A stretch of DNA of 64,000 bases. Origin: Amyloporia xantha. Lineage: Eukaryota; Basidiomycota; Agaricomycetes; Polyporales; Adustoporiaceae. The notes beneath the pieces are model-generated. The model saw only the letters and a program-made list of their open reading frames with translations. It was not told the origin of the DNA and searched no databases. The translations under genes were made by a program, and so were the position numbers. Positions 1 through 11,379 of the stretch are shown piece by piece. Position 1 is the stretch's first letter; each line of letters starts with the position of its first letter. Location of the stretch: positions 62,001 to 126,000 of the forward strand of contig JAYKKR010000030.1 in the NCBI GenBank assembly GCA_036971615.1, in the 5' to 3' direction.

Positions 1-927
1 TGTCCTTGCAGGTAGGACAGTCCTTTCGACGATACCCCGGCTTCCCGCAACCGTAGCAGGAGCCGTTGAATTTTCCATCACCAACAGCCGCGATAGTAGA
101 AGAAGCGGCGGTCTGTTGGCGGCCCTGTGACGTACGAGCCCCACCACGAGTGAACATATTGAGATCCGGACGGCGCGCACGGCTTATGTCCAGGATCTGT
201 TCGACGGCGAGGACTCGTTTTTCTGCGCTAACCCAGTCGTCGAAAGGTTCGAGCTCGATCTTGCGGTAGATGCGTGAGGGGATGCCGCTAAGGTACTTGT
301 CACGGAGTTCTAGCTTTCCGTAGCCAGAACGGTCCGCCGGACCCTTGAATTGAGCGGAGAACTGTGCGGCAGTTCTCGAGTCGCGCAAGTTACGAGCGCA
401 GATTTTGGTGAGCTCGACTTGTGCGGCGGCTGCGTCGTCGAGATGTCCGAAGCGGGCGGTGAAGGCGTCGGTGAAGGCCTTCCGTGTGGCGAAAGGGGTG
501 CGGCCAGCTACATAGTCCGCCAGGAAAGGAGTGCCCCATTCGCGAGCTTTTCCGTCGAGAAGACTGATCGCGACCTGGACCTGTAGCTTGACAGAAGCTA
601 GGTCCGTATTGTAGTCGAGATACTCCGAGAGTTGGGCGAGGTACCGTTTACATTCCACAATGCTCTCGCCATCGTAGCGTTGGGGAAGGAGAAGCTTCGC
701 AATGCCTTTGTCTACAGCCATTACCGTCGCGGGGGAGGTCGTAGTTTGCTGCGAGGGCGGAGGCGGTGGTTGTTGCTGTGAAGCGGTCGTGTGACGCGGG
801 GTAGGACGGGTGGTCTGACGGCCACGCGGCGCCGACGACGAGGCGGAGGTGACGGGTTGAGATACGACAGGGACTGTCGGCTGCGTAGGCTCGGAGTGCG
901 CGACTCCTCTTTGGGTTCCCGCAGGTG
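1..927 (-). pseudogene. G1 gag, main domain and zinc knuckle (piece 3 of 3)
   Basis: Reading leftwards from 927, a proline/serine/threonine/glutamine-rich linker is followed by MAVDKGIAKLLLPQRYDG (Met near 720) and a helical Ty3/gypsy capsid region with WGTPFLADYV and an AFTDAFTARFGHLDD segment. It ends near position 20-60 in a zinc knuckle, CYGCGKPGYRRKDC. The knuckle has the usual CX2CX4-X4C spacing, but the histidine is a tyrosine; CAT to TAT would be one C-to-T change. Gag coats the RNA genome in virus-like particles. The frame is open to the window edge. It is broken at 927 by FB-A, and the TSD GCAGGTG (921-927) is repeated at 4471-4477. Confidence 0.8.
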
Positions 928-2480
928 CACCAACTTATGTATACCTGGTGCACCAACTGACGGATAGGCCTACGAACGCTTATGCACCAGGCAGCGCTTC
1001 TGCCTGGCTGCTGGTGCATCAGGTCCTGGGCTATCTCCGGACCCTCCGGGGCCTCCTCCCTTTCGCCGTAGGGCCCCCTCGGCATCGCGGCCTATTACCA
1101 TATCTGGCAGGCACGTAGTCCAAGGGCCCTGTATCATTTTGTTTATGTTGTATATATGCTTTTGGGTGCCACATGCTTATTTGGGCACCGGAAAATGTCC
1201 CAAAATGCTAATAAAATCAGATTTTTATTTTGGATCCAGTAGCTACGGGTACAGCGATATGGGGGATCTATATACGGTAATACATCCAGCGAACACGCGC
1301 GGGCGGAGGGAACGGGTGGCGCGCACGGGCGGCGCAGCGTGCGCAGGCGGGACAGCATGTACGGCAGGGGCAGCGCATACAGGCGGGGGCAGCGCGTACA
1401 GACGGGGGCAGCGCATACCGGCGGGCGCAAGCATACCAGCGGGCACGAGGGTGTACGGCAGGGGCAGCGCGTACAGACGGGGGCAGCGCGTACGGGCGGG
1501 CGCGAGGGTGTACAGCAGGGGCAACGCGTACAGGCGGGGGCAGCGCGTACAGGCGGGGGCAGCGCATACGGGCGGGCGCGAGCATATGGGCGGGGGCAGC
1601 GCATACGGGCGGGCGCGAGCATATGGGCGGGGGCAGCGCATACGGGCGGGCGCGAGCATATGGGCGGAGTGCGAGGTGTACGGGCAGGTGCGAGGGTGTA
1701 CGGCAGGGGCAGCGCGTACAGGCGGGGGCAGCGCGTACAGGCGGGGGCAGCGCGTATGGGCAGGCGCGAGCACACAGGCAGGCGCGAGCATACAGGCGGG
1801 TGCGAGCGTGTACGGGCAGGGCAGCGCCGGGACGAGCGAGGAAGGTACGAGCGTGGGTGGGACGAGCACGGGCAGGGCGAGCGTCGGTGGGACGAGTACG
1901 GGCAGGGCGAGCACGGGAAGGACGAGTGCGGGTGGGACGAGCACCGGCGGGACGAGTACGGTCAGGGCGAGTGTCGGCAGGATGAGCGCGGGTGGGATGA
2001 GCGCCGGCGGGACAGACATGGGTTGTATGAGTGTCGGCGGGACGAGCATGGGCCGTACGAGCAGCCGCGGGACGAGCACGGGCAGGGCGAGCGTTGGCAG
2101 CACGAGCGCAGGCAGGACCAGCGTCGGCGGGACGAGTGGGGGCCGTACAAACGTGGGCGGGATGAGCGCGGGCGGGACAAGCACGGGCAGTACAAGGCGA
2201 GGCAAGCGTCGGGGGTAGGGAGAATGCCAGCGCGATGGCAGCGACGGCGTACGGACGCCATTGATGCTAAACAGCAAGATGTTAGTACTTCAAAAGCTGC
2301 CAAACGAAACGGAATGAACTTACGTTGGGACGCTGCTCGCAGGCAGCAGCGGGACGACGACGACGCTGTTGCCGTCGTCGTCGTCGTCGTCGAGCAGACA
2401 CAAAGGGTGACGCTGTCACCTTTGGCCAGTCCGGGAAGTACCGGCCTGCCCGTTATGGAAGGCGTCTGAATCGTCTTACG
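928..2480. repeat. FB-A left inverted arm with minisatellite
   Basis: The terminal block (928-1110) pairs with 4285-4470, and the block around 1190-1320 pairs with 4090-4210. From about 1320 to 2220 lie head-to-tail units such as GGGGGCAGCGCGTACAGGC, which grade into GGGACGAGCACGGGCAG units. Around 1560-1680 the unit GCATACGGGCGGGCGCGAG repeats more often than in FB-B or FB-C. The outer border of homology near 2480 is approximate. Confidence 0.75.
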
Positions 2481-3009
2481 TTCGTCTTAAATTCGTCTTA
2501 AGGTGGCTGAGGCACTATTGAGTGCCTCAATCACCTCAAGAATTTGTATCAGAGCAGTAGAATAGTATTAAAATATACTCACCAAATATGAGGGATGTTG
2601 GATGAAGTGCGTGTATTGAGGAAGAGGCCCGAGTCGGCCGAGGCCTGGCGCAGCCAATCAGGTGGCGCGCTCAGCCAGGCGCGACTCGATACTCGAAACG
2701 TTCACTAGCCTGCTTACACGGCCGTTTCGAACATCGCGGCCGCAAACGGTTACCTATCCATACAAAACCTAGATATAGTTCATTATTATATACTCTACAT
2801 TCCAAATTCTACTTTATTCTACTATTGCATGGCTTAGTCCTACCAAAATATGCCAATCTTTCGGTCATTCTGAAGCCAAAATAGATATGTTTTGTTTATA
2901 GCTCTCCAAGGAAGGGCAGGAACATCAAAAAACTCACATGTATACTTTTATATATATTCTGAGTACTCTATATGTCTTAGGTACGAAATATATTTGCTCA
3001 GGATGTTCG

Positions 3010-4470
3010 TACTCACTATTCAGCGCGAGTAGGACTTCAGCCACATGCCCAAATCGGGCATTTCGGCTGTTCCCGCACTGCGCGCCAACAGCGACGCGTC
3101 ACCGTGGGTCGTCTCCTCGACGTCGTCCACGGCGTCGACGACGTCCCGCTGCTGCCCAAGAGCAGCGTAATATAGTAAGTTTTCTATATTTCTTTCGTAT
3201 TCTTTGGTTGCTGACCGGCCGTTTGCAACCGCAGCCCGACAGCGTACGTTCCGACTCCTGCCGACGCCCCTGCCTGCTCGACGCCCCTGCCTGCTCGACG
3301 TCCGCCTCACGCCCACCCGCTGCACGCTCCACGACTCCGCTGCCCGCTGGCCATCCCTTCTGCGCGCTGCCCCCTGCGCGTACACGCTGCCCCTGCCGAC
3401 CGTCCACGCTGCGCCTGCCCGTGCAGGCTGACCCCGCCCGTACTCGCTGCGCGTACACGCTGCTCCTGCGCTTACACGCTGCCCCTGCCCGTACTCGCTG
3501 TCCCCGCCCGCACACGCTGCGCCTGCCCGTCCACCGACCGTCCCCGCTGCACCCCCGCCGCTCGCCCGTCCGCTGCACCCCTGCCCCTCGCCCGTCCTGT
3601 CCACTGCTCGCCCGCCCGCTGCTCGCCCGCTGCACGTCAGCACGCCCACTGCATGTCAGCACGCCCGCCGCTCGCTCGTCCGCCGCTCGCTCATCCGCCA
3701 CTCGCTCGTCCGCTGCATGCTGCGCCCCCCGTCCACGCTGCGCCCGCCCACCCATGCTGCGTGCTGCGCCATGCACGCTGCCACGCCCGTACACGCTGCG
3801 CCGTGCCGCACATGCTGTGCTGTGCACGCTGCCCCTGCCCGTACACGCTTTCCCCGCCTGTCCACCGACTGTCCATGCTGCCCCTACGCGTCCGCTGCTC
3901 GCTTGTCCGCCGCTCGCCGGTACACGCTGTGCAGCCCCGCCTGTACACGCTGCCCCTGTGCATACATGCTGCCCCCGCCGTATATGCTACCCCTGCCCCC
4001 GCCCATGCACGCTGCCCCTGCCCCCGCCGTACGCGCTGTCCCTGCCGGTACGGGTTGCCCCCGCTGTACACGCTGTCCCCCCGTGCGCGCCACCCTTCCC
4101 TTCGCGCGCCCGCGCATTCGCTGGAGTATTACCGTATATAGATTCCCGTACCGCTGTACCCGTAGCTACTGAATCAAAAATAAAAATCTGTTTTTATTAC
4201 CATTTTTGTACATTTTTCGGTGCCCAGGTAAGCCTGTGGCACCCGAAATATATATTGCACTATAAAGGTAATGACCCAGAGCTGTAGCTACCAGATATAG
4301 TAATAAGCCGTGATGCCGGGGGGGCCCTACGGCGAAAGGGAGGAGGCCCCGGAGGGTCCGGAGGTAGCCCAGGGACTGATGCACCAGCAGCCAGGCAGAA
4401 GCGCTGCCTGGTGCATAAGCGTCCGTAGGCCCATCCGTCAGTTGGTGCACCATTAGTACATAAGCAGCTG
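3010..4470. repeat. FB-A right inverted arm with minisatellite
   Basis: The reverse complement of this stretch follows the left arm block by block: terminal hairpin block, AT-rich block with TATATACGGTAATA, CGCTGCCCCTGCCCGTACA-type minisatellite (about 3230-4080), then the GACGTCGTC-rich block (3110-3170). Similarity is clear but imperfect, so a single strand could fold into a long interrupted hairpin. Confidence 0.75.
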
Positions 4471-4477
4471 GCAGGTG

Positions 4478-4615
4478 GATTCGCTCGCGAGACAGGGGGA
4501 GTAGGGAGATGGGAGACTCCTCCTTCTTGACTTTGGCTGCGGCTAACGCTGCCGCCAGGTCGAGGAATAGATGAGCCAGGGGTGGCAGGTCGAGAGGGGA
4601 CAGGAGTGGTGTGAC
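4478..4615 (-). pseudogene. G1 gag, proline/serine-rich linker (piece 2 of 3)
   Basis: Read leftwards, this 138-bp scrap codes for a disordered segment containing PGSSIPRPGGSVSRS and VSHLPTPPVSRANPPAG. Its left side joins piece 3 in frame once FB-A and one GCAGGTG are removed. Its right side joins piece 1 (28364-28584) in frame once G2 and L3 are removed. It is too short to recognise alone; the identification rests on the restored frame. Confidence 0.75.
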
Positions 4616-5665
4616 TGTTAAGAACCAGGGTAGTACTAGTACCTAAGCTCGTATACCGGTAACGGATAGGATAATAAAAATACTTAGACTGTATGCTTGA
4701 GTCCTAATGGCTAGTTAGGAGTGGAATGCCGGTATACCAAGTAAGAAGTATAAGACCGTAGGGTCTTATGTTAGAGATTGGCGTGAGCCTAAGAGTATCG
4801 CTCAAGACCGAAGGTCGTTAGGTTAAGACCGACTTAGAGAGATACCGCTTATGTTCACGCAGAGATAAGGTTTAAAGGTAGAACTTCCTAAACAAAGATA
4901 ACTCAAATCCTTCGCAAGTATTGTTGCCAGACCAAGGGCTTTAGGTAGCGCGAAGCAATACCGAAGACCGCTACTTAGCGCGAAGCTATAAGTAGTTTGT
5001 CAAGTCTGGGATAGATCTCTTTACCAGCACGTAGCTATGGTAAGATCTACAATGATATGTGAAGGAGACAAGGTCTCGTTGTGCTAAGAGCTCAGAGGTA
5101 AAATAGATTGCTTGAAACCGAAGACCATCGGTCTTCTTAAATACAAGTGAGAAATGCTAGAACCTTCTAAACATGCGTAGTCCGTACTTCTACAATACAC
5201 TGCCCAATACCTGTGCATCTATTGTTCTCTACGCACTGCCTTGAATACTCACTGAGACCGCGCTGCTATCCTCGTGTGGCGGAGTGGCGCACCTCGGGCA
5301 TTCATCGGTCTTGCCTCGGTCTTCCTCGATCCATAAGGTGAGATCGGTCCGCTCTCCGTAGGTCGGATCGTGCTACCGGTCCTCGAGGTGTTTCACGGGA
5401 CTCGACCTCTCACGCGAAGTGTGGGCGTTTGTGGGTCCCGAGGATCCGCTTTCTCTAAGAAGGAAATGGAGGACTACCCGTTGAGCGGGAGACCGAGTCA
5501 TAGTCCCAATGAGTATCGGTTTCACACGCAAAGTATAGGTGCTCGCGGGTCCCGATGATCCGCGCGGTCTTGAAGGGTAGTGAAGGACTACCCGTTGATG
5601 GAAGACCGAGTCCTTTCTTGGAAAGAACTCGATTATAAGAAGGCCACATCGGGATATCCATAACA
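4616..5665 (-). repeat. G2 3' LTR
   Basis: It is 1050 bp, begins TGTTAAGAACC and ends CCATAACA, and is nearly identical to 18768-19817. By eye it has about 11 AGACCG/CGGTCT hexamers where about 0.5 are expected. The two differences noticed (near 5032 and 5231) are CG here and TG in the other LTR. Confidence 0.92.
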
Positions 5666-5680
5666 TAGCCCCCAGTCCGT
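5666..5680 (-). other. G2 polypurine tract region
   Basis: Read on the element's sense strand, the bases just before the 3' LTR are CGGACTGGGGGCTA, a short G-rich run in the usual place for plus-strand priming. It is assigned by position. Confidence 0.5.
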
Positions 5681-5712
5681 CACTATCCTCTTCAAGACCG
5701 TCTATACTCACC

Positions 5713-7004
5713 ATGTCCTTGCTCTCCCTTCGCGACATCCCTGAAGAGTCTATTCCGGACCACTTCGAGATTCCTCCCGTCCCCTCGCGTTGGACTCCGG
5801 ATCTTTTGAGAGCGTTTGAAGCGGCCCTTCATGAAGTTCTTCAGCCCGAACGGTATGAGTGGACTCTAATCGACGCCATACACCGCGCTTTCATGGTAAG
5901 CAGAATTGATTTCCTAAAAACCCTGCTAACGTCGGTCGGTTTTGTAGAATGACGAGATTTTAGATTCCCTCGAGGAGCAGCCAGAAATGGAACTGCCTCC
6001 AATAATGGACGCTCTGACGGTCTGGAGATTAGACCTTGAAGACTTACCGCCCACTTATCCCGCCTACCTCGCGTCGCTAAACATTATAGACGCGGATCCC
6101 GAGTATTGGCTAGGTAAGTATCATGCATTCATCCTCTTGAATTATCGCGCTAATGCCCTTCTTATTCCGTTGCTTAGTGGCAGGAGAGCACGATCATATC
6201 GAGACCGACGCGCTTCACGAAGCGGTAGACATGATGGCGAGCGTAGGTACATTTCAAGACCTTTGGAATGATTACTGACTTAGAGCACGACTTCAACAGT
6301 TTGAAGATGACCGTCGCTGTGATAGGTGCAAGACCGCCGGTCTTGAAGTGTGCGAGATCATGAGGCCAGGAGGGGCCTGCTCCCATTGTAGTCAGCGGAA
6401 GCAGAAGTGCTCTTTGAGCACGGGGAGAGGCCGCTACCGTCGTCGAACAGGCGAAACAGTCGGTCTTGCTGTGGCTCCTCCAGACCGCGCCTTCTCCACC
6501 TCCTCCAAGCATTCGAGTGAGTAACTTTGAGCTTGATTTCCCCTCACAGGCTGACGTTCCTATTACTCAGTTTCTCCCTCCGAGCGGTCTAGTCGCTCTA
6601 AGCGGTCTCGCAGGACCGTCAGGTCGTCTCGTGCGACGACTCCTCCCGTTACGCCCCTCGATACTGACGAGTTCGAGCCGTGGGGCGGTATTGACGTCGT
6701 TGGCAGAGATTCTCCGATGGAGGAGGTTGCGGTTTCGTACGAGCCTCCAGTAGTGAGTGAGACCGCGGGAGCTGGTCCGGGGCCCGCCACTCTGGCTCAG
6801 CAAGAACGTGCCCAGTTGGAGGCGCAAATTGCGGAGCTGAAGCGTCAACTGGACGAGCAGACCAAGCGGCAACGGTCTAAGAATGCGGAGAAGAAGCGTC
6901 GTCAAAGGGAGAAGAAAAAGGGTCGTAAGAATGCAGGAACCGGCAAAGGGAAAGAGGTAGACCGCGACGAAGAGGAGGCTGAGTCCGATGAAGGGGACTC
7001 GTAA
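5713..7004 (+). CDS. Antisense Zn2Cys6-like zinc-cluster protein of G2
   Basis: Proposed exons are 5713-5895, 5948-6113, 6178-6246, 6286-6516 and 6571-7004, all with GT-AG introns, giving 360 aa. After a helical N-terminus comes a six-cysteine cluster, CDRCKTAGLEVCEIM...ACSHCSQRKQKC, spaced CX2CX7CX8CX2CX6C, which closely resembles the GAL4-type binuclear zinc cluster. Basic runs follow (RGRYRRR, SRSKRSRR), then an acidic segment, a coiled coil (AQLEAQIAELKRQLDEQ), a lysine-rich run and an acidic tail EEEAESDEGDS. It is encoded on the strand opposite gag-pol, just inside the 3' LTR. The GAL4 family binds DNA at CGG triplets, and the hexamer that fills G2 contains CGG. That this protein binds it is my inference. 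Exon 3/4 and 4/5 borders were chosen to keep the frame open. Confidence 0.72.
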
Positions 7005-7170
7005 AATAAGGACTTCATTTACGGCGTGGATGTACTTATCGGTTTCTTTCTAATGCATATTTGCGATGAATCAAGACCGATAGATGGGACAATAAATATC
7101 TCATGAATTGCTTGGTACAAACAAAACATATAGTCCACTTTCCAATCCTTCCTTTTAGCCGGTTTTGATT

Positions 7171-7962
7171 CTAAGCTTGGAGAAACCGACTGCCACACTC
7201 TTGGTATTGATGGGTATTCCCGCATCTATCCCCCACCAAAATGAAGTCCTCATCAGAGTCCTCCGAGTCGTCAGCCATCGTAGTGTCGTCGGTCTCGCTG
7301 GTTACCCTGTCGAAGTAAGGCGAGACCGGGTCATACTCTTCTGCACGACGGATGGAAAGGGTTGGATGGAGAATGAGGTCCCGACATTCATTGGCGGATT
7401 CGCCTTCTGTGAAACCGGGCCATCCAATGGATTTGTAGTACGAGACCAACTGGCGGTCGACGGTCTCGACACCTGTAAGACCGTTGGGGAGCTCCAGGCA
7501 GGCATGCACAAATTCCCCTACCCAGGAAACTGCGTCCACTCCGTCTCGCTGGGCGTCGGCAACCGCAGTCATAGCTTCTTCTTCCGTTGAGAAGAATCGA
7601 TTCAACTCGTTAAAACCTCCGTGGAAAGGGTTGGTAAGGAAGACCGGTGGAGACCGAATGCCTAGTTCGCGACAAGCGAGCTTGATCTGGGGCGTGATGG
7701 TGAACTGCGTATGGACGGTCTCCAAAGCAAGCCATAAGGCCGCTGCGAAACCGGTATGGATGATAGTGCGGTCAGGAAGACCGACTTGGGTGATATATAT
7801 AGGGAAAGGCGGAGTCCAGGTGAAGAAATTTCCGACAAACATGGTCGAAGGGAAGTAAGGGTTGGTGACTTGAGCAATGGGGATAGTGGGGATGAGAGCG
7901 AGCTCTCGGGTAGCTGCAGTGAGGGCGGTCATGGAGCGGTCTTCGTCGAATACAGCGGACAT
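7171..7962 (-). CDS. G2 extra sense ORF of 263 aa, function unknown
   Basis: It lies downstream of pol on the same strand, where an env-like or accessory gene would sit in some LTR elements. The predicted protein starts MSAVFDEDRSMTALTAATRE, is globular-looking (PYFPSTMFVGNFFTWTPPF, TGFAAALWLALETVHTQF) and has an acidic stretch DDSEDSDED near the C-terminus. I see no signal peptide or clear membrane segment, so it is not an evident envelope protein. The last about 20 residues may be intron read-through, because GGTGGGGGAT follows the acidic stretch. I do not recognise the family. It does not overlap the antisense gene ending at 7004. Confidence 0.55.
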   Translation of the reverse strand: MSAVFDEDRSMTALTAATRELALIPTIPIAQVTNPYFPSTMFVGNFFTWTPPFPIYITQVGLPDRTIIHTGFAAALWLALETVHTQFTITPQIKLACRELGIRSPPVFLTNPFHGGFNELNRFFSTEEEAMTAVADAQRDGVDAVSWVGEFVHACLELPNGLTGVETVDRQLVSYYKSIGWPGFTEGESANECRDLILHPTLSIRRAEEYDPVSPYFDRVTSETDDTTMADDSEDSDEDFILVGDRCGNTHQYQECGSRFLQA

Positions 7963-8227
7963 GATACGAAATAGGCTGAGGAGTTGTTGAACTTCTGAAG
8001 GGAGTATAGAGGACAGATTGCTGTGAGACGGAGAAGAACCGAACTCCTTAAATAATGGTTCTGTAAGGATATAGATATAGTCCTTGAAGACCGAACCAGC
8101 GGATAATTAACTTATTGTGCAGAGTGGCACGCTGGATTGTGAGAGACCGCTAGGGAGAGGAAGGAGAGACAAACTTACTAGGAACGTCGGTCTTCGATCC
8201 ACGAAACCGTATTGAGCCCGTCTTGCA

Positions 8228-11200
8228 TTATGCCACTGAGGTCTGGCTAAGCTTGCTAGCCACTACCGCTCGGTCTCGACGGTTTTGCCAAGCCTTCAGA
8301 ATATCAGGAGTGTTCCGTAGCTGAGTGCGAGTTAGCCACTCGTCGTATTCTGGACCATACCCGACGAAGCGAGTTTTGAACAGGGCGACTCTTCGTCCAT
8401 TACGGCTCTTTCGAGACCGTTCCGCTATAATGGATTCCACCTCAAATTCTGGTAATTCATTGAAATCTTGTCGAGCAAGATCCTTGGTCGGTCTTGCCCC
8501 AAATTCAGGGGGCGACTCATGGTATCGCTCTAAGTGCGCAATGTTGATTACGGGATGAATACCGTAGGAAGCGGGCAGACGGACTTGATAGGCTACGGAG
8601 CTGATTTTTCGGATAATTTCGAATGGTCCGTCATACTTCATAAGGAGCTTCCTTCCGCGACCAGCTTGAGACCGAAGAAGCTCCAATGAATCCACATTGA
8701 GCACTACTTTGTCCCCAACTTCGAATTCGGTCATGATTCTTCCGTTATTGTATGCTCGCTTCTGGTGAACTTGACCCAGATATAGGGCTTCTTGAGCGTC
8801 ATGCCGGTCAGCCATAAAACCGTCTACCATGTCTCCAGCCTCGGGGTGGCTTGTATCTGAGACCGATCGCGGTATTGAAGGACCGGGGTTCATCAACGTC
8901 CCCCCTGTGATCGGATGATAACCGCGGAGTAGATAAGCTGGGGAATACCCCGTGGCTGAATGCGGACTCGTGTTATAGGACAATCGAAGACCGTCCAGGT
9001 GATCGGACCAATCGTCCCGAGATGGACCGATATAGGCTCGAAGAGCGATTTCCAAGGTTTGATTCAAGATTTCGGTCTGACCATCCGCTTGAGGATGGTA
9101 TGACGTAGTAAGAGACCGTTCAATCTTCATGAGCCGACAGACTTCCTTCCAGAAATCTCCCCTCCAGCGTACGTCTTGGTCGGAAATGATCTGCTTGGGA
9201 AGACCGTATTCACTGAAAATATGTTTGAACAGAAGAGCGGCGGTCTCCTTTTCCGTGATCTTAGTAGTGGTTGGTATAAATAAACCGTACTTGGTCAGCT
9301 TGTCCACTATCACCAGTATATTGTCGAAACCGCTGGAATTGGGTAATTCAGGGATGAAGTCCATGGTGATAACCTCGAAAGGGCGTGTCGGAATTGGAAT
9401 AGGTTGCAGAAGACCGACAGGCGCATGCCTCCGCGGTTTCGACTTCTGGCATATGTCGCAGGTGGAAACATATTTCTTGATATCGCGAGACATCCTGGGC
9501 CAGTAATAAGTAGAGGCGATCCGGTTGTAAGACCGATGATAGCCTGAATGGGCCCCTTCCGTCATTAAGTCATGCGCTTCCTTCATTACTTGAACCCGAA
9601 GTTCCTCTGGTACGCAAAGCCGACTATTACCTTGGTGATCCTCAAAATATACAAGTCCCTCTGGAGTGGTTGTGTATTGCGGAAATTCAGGATTAGACCA
9701 GTCGGTCTCGGTCTCCAAGTTCTTCTTGACGATCTTGAAGTGTTCATCCTTGCTATAAGCCTTCTTCCAAGTCTGGACCTCGCCAGGAGTAATACCGACT
9801 AGCAGCGAGTGCTTAGAAGATGCTTGATAGACCGAGCTCCAGGGGTTCTCGGTATCTTCTGAACTGTGAGTTGCAAACAAGACTGTCAGTTCCTCACCTT
9901 CATCTTCTTGGTCCAGGGTTTCGCAAAACCGAGAGGCTACCTTGATTAGCTTTTCTTCGAACTGTGGTCCTAATTCCTCATACATGTCTTTCAGCGGGTC
10001 CTCTAATTCCTGATGAAGCTGAAGAGCGTCTGTAGGATCAGAGGAAGGACCATCCTGGTAAGGGATCCTCCGTCGAAGTCTCGAGATAGGATCTACGTTT
10101 GAGTGAACTCTTCCTGCTCGATGAATGATCTTGAGACCAGGATATGCTGCGAAAACCGTTCCCCAGGTGAGTAATCGTCGGTTTACGTTCTGAAAGGTCC
10201 GACTCCAGGTTAAGGCTGCATGATCTGTGATAGCCAATACCGAAGATCCTTCCAAGAACGACTGAAACTTAATTAACCCTTCCTTAAGAGCGAGGGCCTC
10301 CCGTTCTGTAGGAGAGTAATTGCGCTCGGCGGCTTTCAGAATGCGAGACCAATAAGCGATAACCCTTTCGACGTAGACCGTAGTGTCTTCAAAACGCTCC
10401 GCCCATTTACCAGGAGACGGTACATCACTCTCTGTGGGCGAGACCGAGACCACTAGGTTCGGTATTGGTTCCTTATTGTCAAACGCCTTCTTTAACCGTT
10501 CATAGATCTTGGTACCTCGCAAGTCCTTGATTAACATGGGTTGAACCTGTTGAAGGATAGCGGCGAGACCATAATCACAGGCGTCGGTATATAATCGGTA
10601 TGGTCTTCCCGGCATGGCATAAGCTCGAACTGGAGTGTTGACCAGGACTTGCTTACAAAGGTTAAAAGCTTCTTGGTGAACGTCAGTCCATTCCCACCCT
10701 AATCCTTCTTTCTTGAGAAGACCGAATAATGGAGCAGCAATCCAGGCGTAAAGGGATGTAAGACGAGAAGTATACCATCATCCCTAGGAAGACTTGCAGC
10801 TCCTTTACATTCCGTGGTTCCATGAGACCGACGATAGCGTCTACCTTTTCCTTGTGGGTGGATATTCCGAGCCTAGACACCTTTTGTCCTAGCAGAAGTA
10901 GGGACTGATAGGCCAGGTGACACTTTCCTGGAGACAAGGTGATACCGGCCTGTTCTATAGCGAGGAAGACCGAGTCGAGATGCTTGACATGATCTTCAAA
11001 CGAAGTAGAATACACCACAATATCATCGATGTATACCAGAGCGAATATCCATAGAAATGGTGCCAGTATGTTCTGCATGACCCTCTGAAAGACACTTGGA
11101 CCGTTCCTAAAACCGAAAGGCATACGCCGGAATTGGTGAAGACCGCGGTGAGTCCGAAAGGCGGTCTTCTCCTTATCCTTGTCTGCCATTTCTAACTGAG

Positions 11201-11379
11201 TAAAACCGGAGAGCGCATCGAGAGTCGACAGCCATTGAGCACCGGTAAGGGCTTGTAGAATGTCCTCCTGTTTGGGTAGAGGAAACTCATCCGGTATTAC
11301 TTGGTCATTTAACTTTCGAAAATCAATGACCATCCTTGGTTTCCCATTTCGGTATACGATAAATGCTGGAGCGCCCCAG
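8228..11379 (-). pseudogene. G2 pol: RT to chromodomain, after the FB-B insertion
   Basis: Reading leftwards from FB-B, RT resumes with APAFIVYRNGKPRMVIDFRK and includes the catalytic ALVYIDDIVVYS. Near 10770 the frame shifts (after FSSYIPL) and continues through GLLKKEGLGWEW to RNase H (RLYTDACDYGLAAILQQ), the integrase zinc finger (HSGYH...CDICQ) and the integrase core with D (TMDFI), D (ISDQD) and E (DGQTEILNQ). The C-terminus has a chromodomain, FEVESIIAERSR...FVGYGPEYDEW, which marks G2 as a chromovirus; such domains usually guide integration to chromatin. It ends at 8228. The core looks intact, but the frameshift and FB-B make this copy inactive in cis. Confidence 0.88.

Larger units (their letters stand above)
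928..4470. mobile_element. Fold-back DNA element, copy A (FB-A)
   Basis: This 3543-bp element is flanked by the 7-bp direct repeat GCAGGTG (921-927 and 4471-4477). Its left end CACCAACTTATGTATA and the reverse complement of its right end, CAGCTGCTTATGTACT, open long, diverged inverted arms of about 1.45-1.55 kb. The arms contain in order: a hairpin-rich 180-bp terminal block, an AT-rich block, a GC-rich 17-19 bp minisatellite array (CCTGCCCGTACACGCTG-like units on the right, complementary units on the left), and a CGACGACGTC-rich block. About 0.5 kb of AT-rich sequence separates the arms. No transposase is encoded; long open frames in the arms come from repeats without stops. It is a non-autonomous fold-back or long-TIR DNA transposon of unassigned superfamily. 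Excision in silico restores the G1 gag frame exactly. Confidence 0.85.

Noticed and set aside
1139..2469. Long overlapping ORFs (up to 376 codons) in the left fold-back arm, and similar ones in all six arms
   Set aside because: They run through GC-rich tandem repeats in several frames on both strands and give low-complexity Arg/Gly or Pro/Ala strings that change with repeat number. They are repeat artefacts, not genes.
928..4470. Fold-back element as a Helitron, or as an LTR element with inverted LTRs
   Set aside because: There are 7-bp target duplications and inverted ends with no TC/CTRR Helitron termini. The terminal repeats are inverted rather than direct, and no PBS or polypurine tract is present.
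6000..7590. Plus-strand 141-codon ORF at 7165-7590 and neighbours as extra G2 genes
   Set aside because: It is the shadow of the 263-aa minus-strand ORF and has no start context or exon structure of its own.
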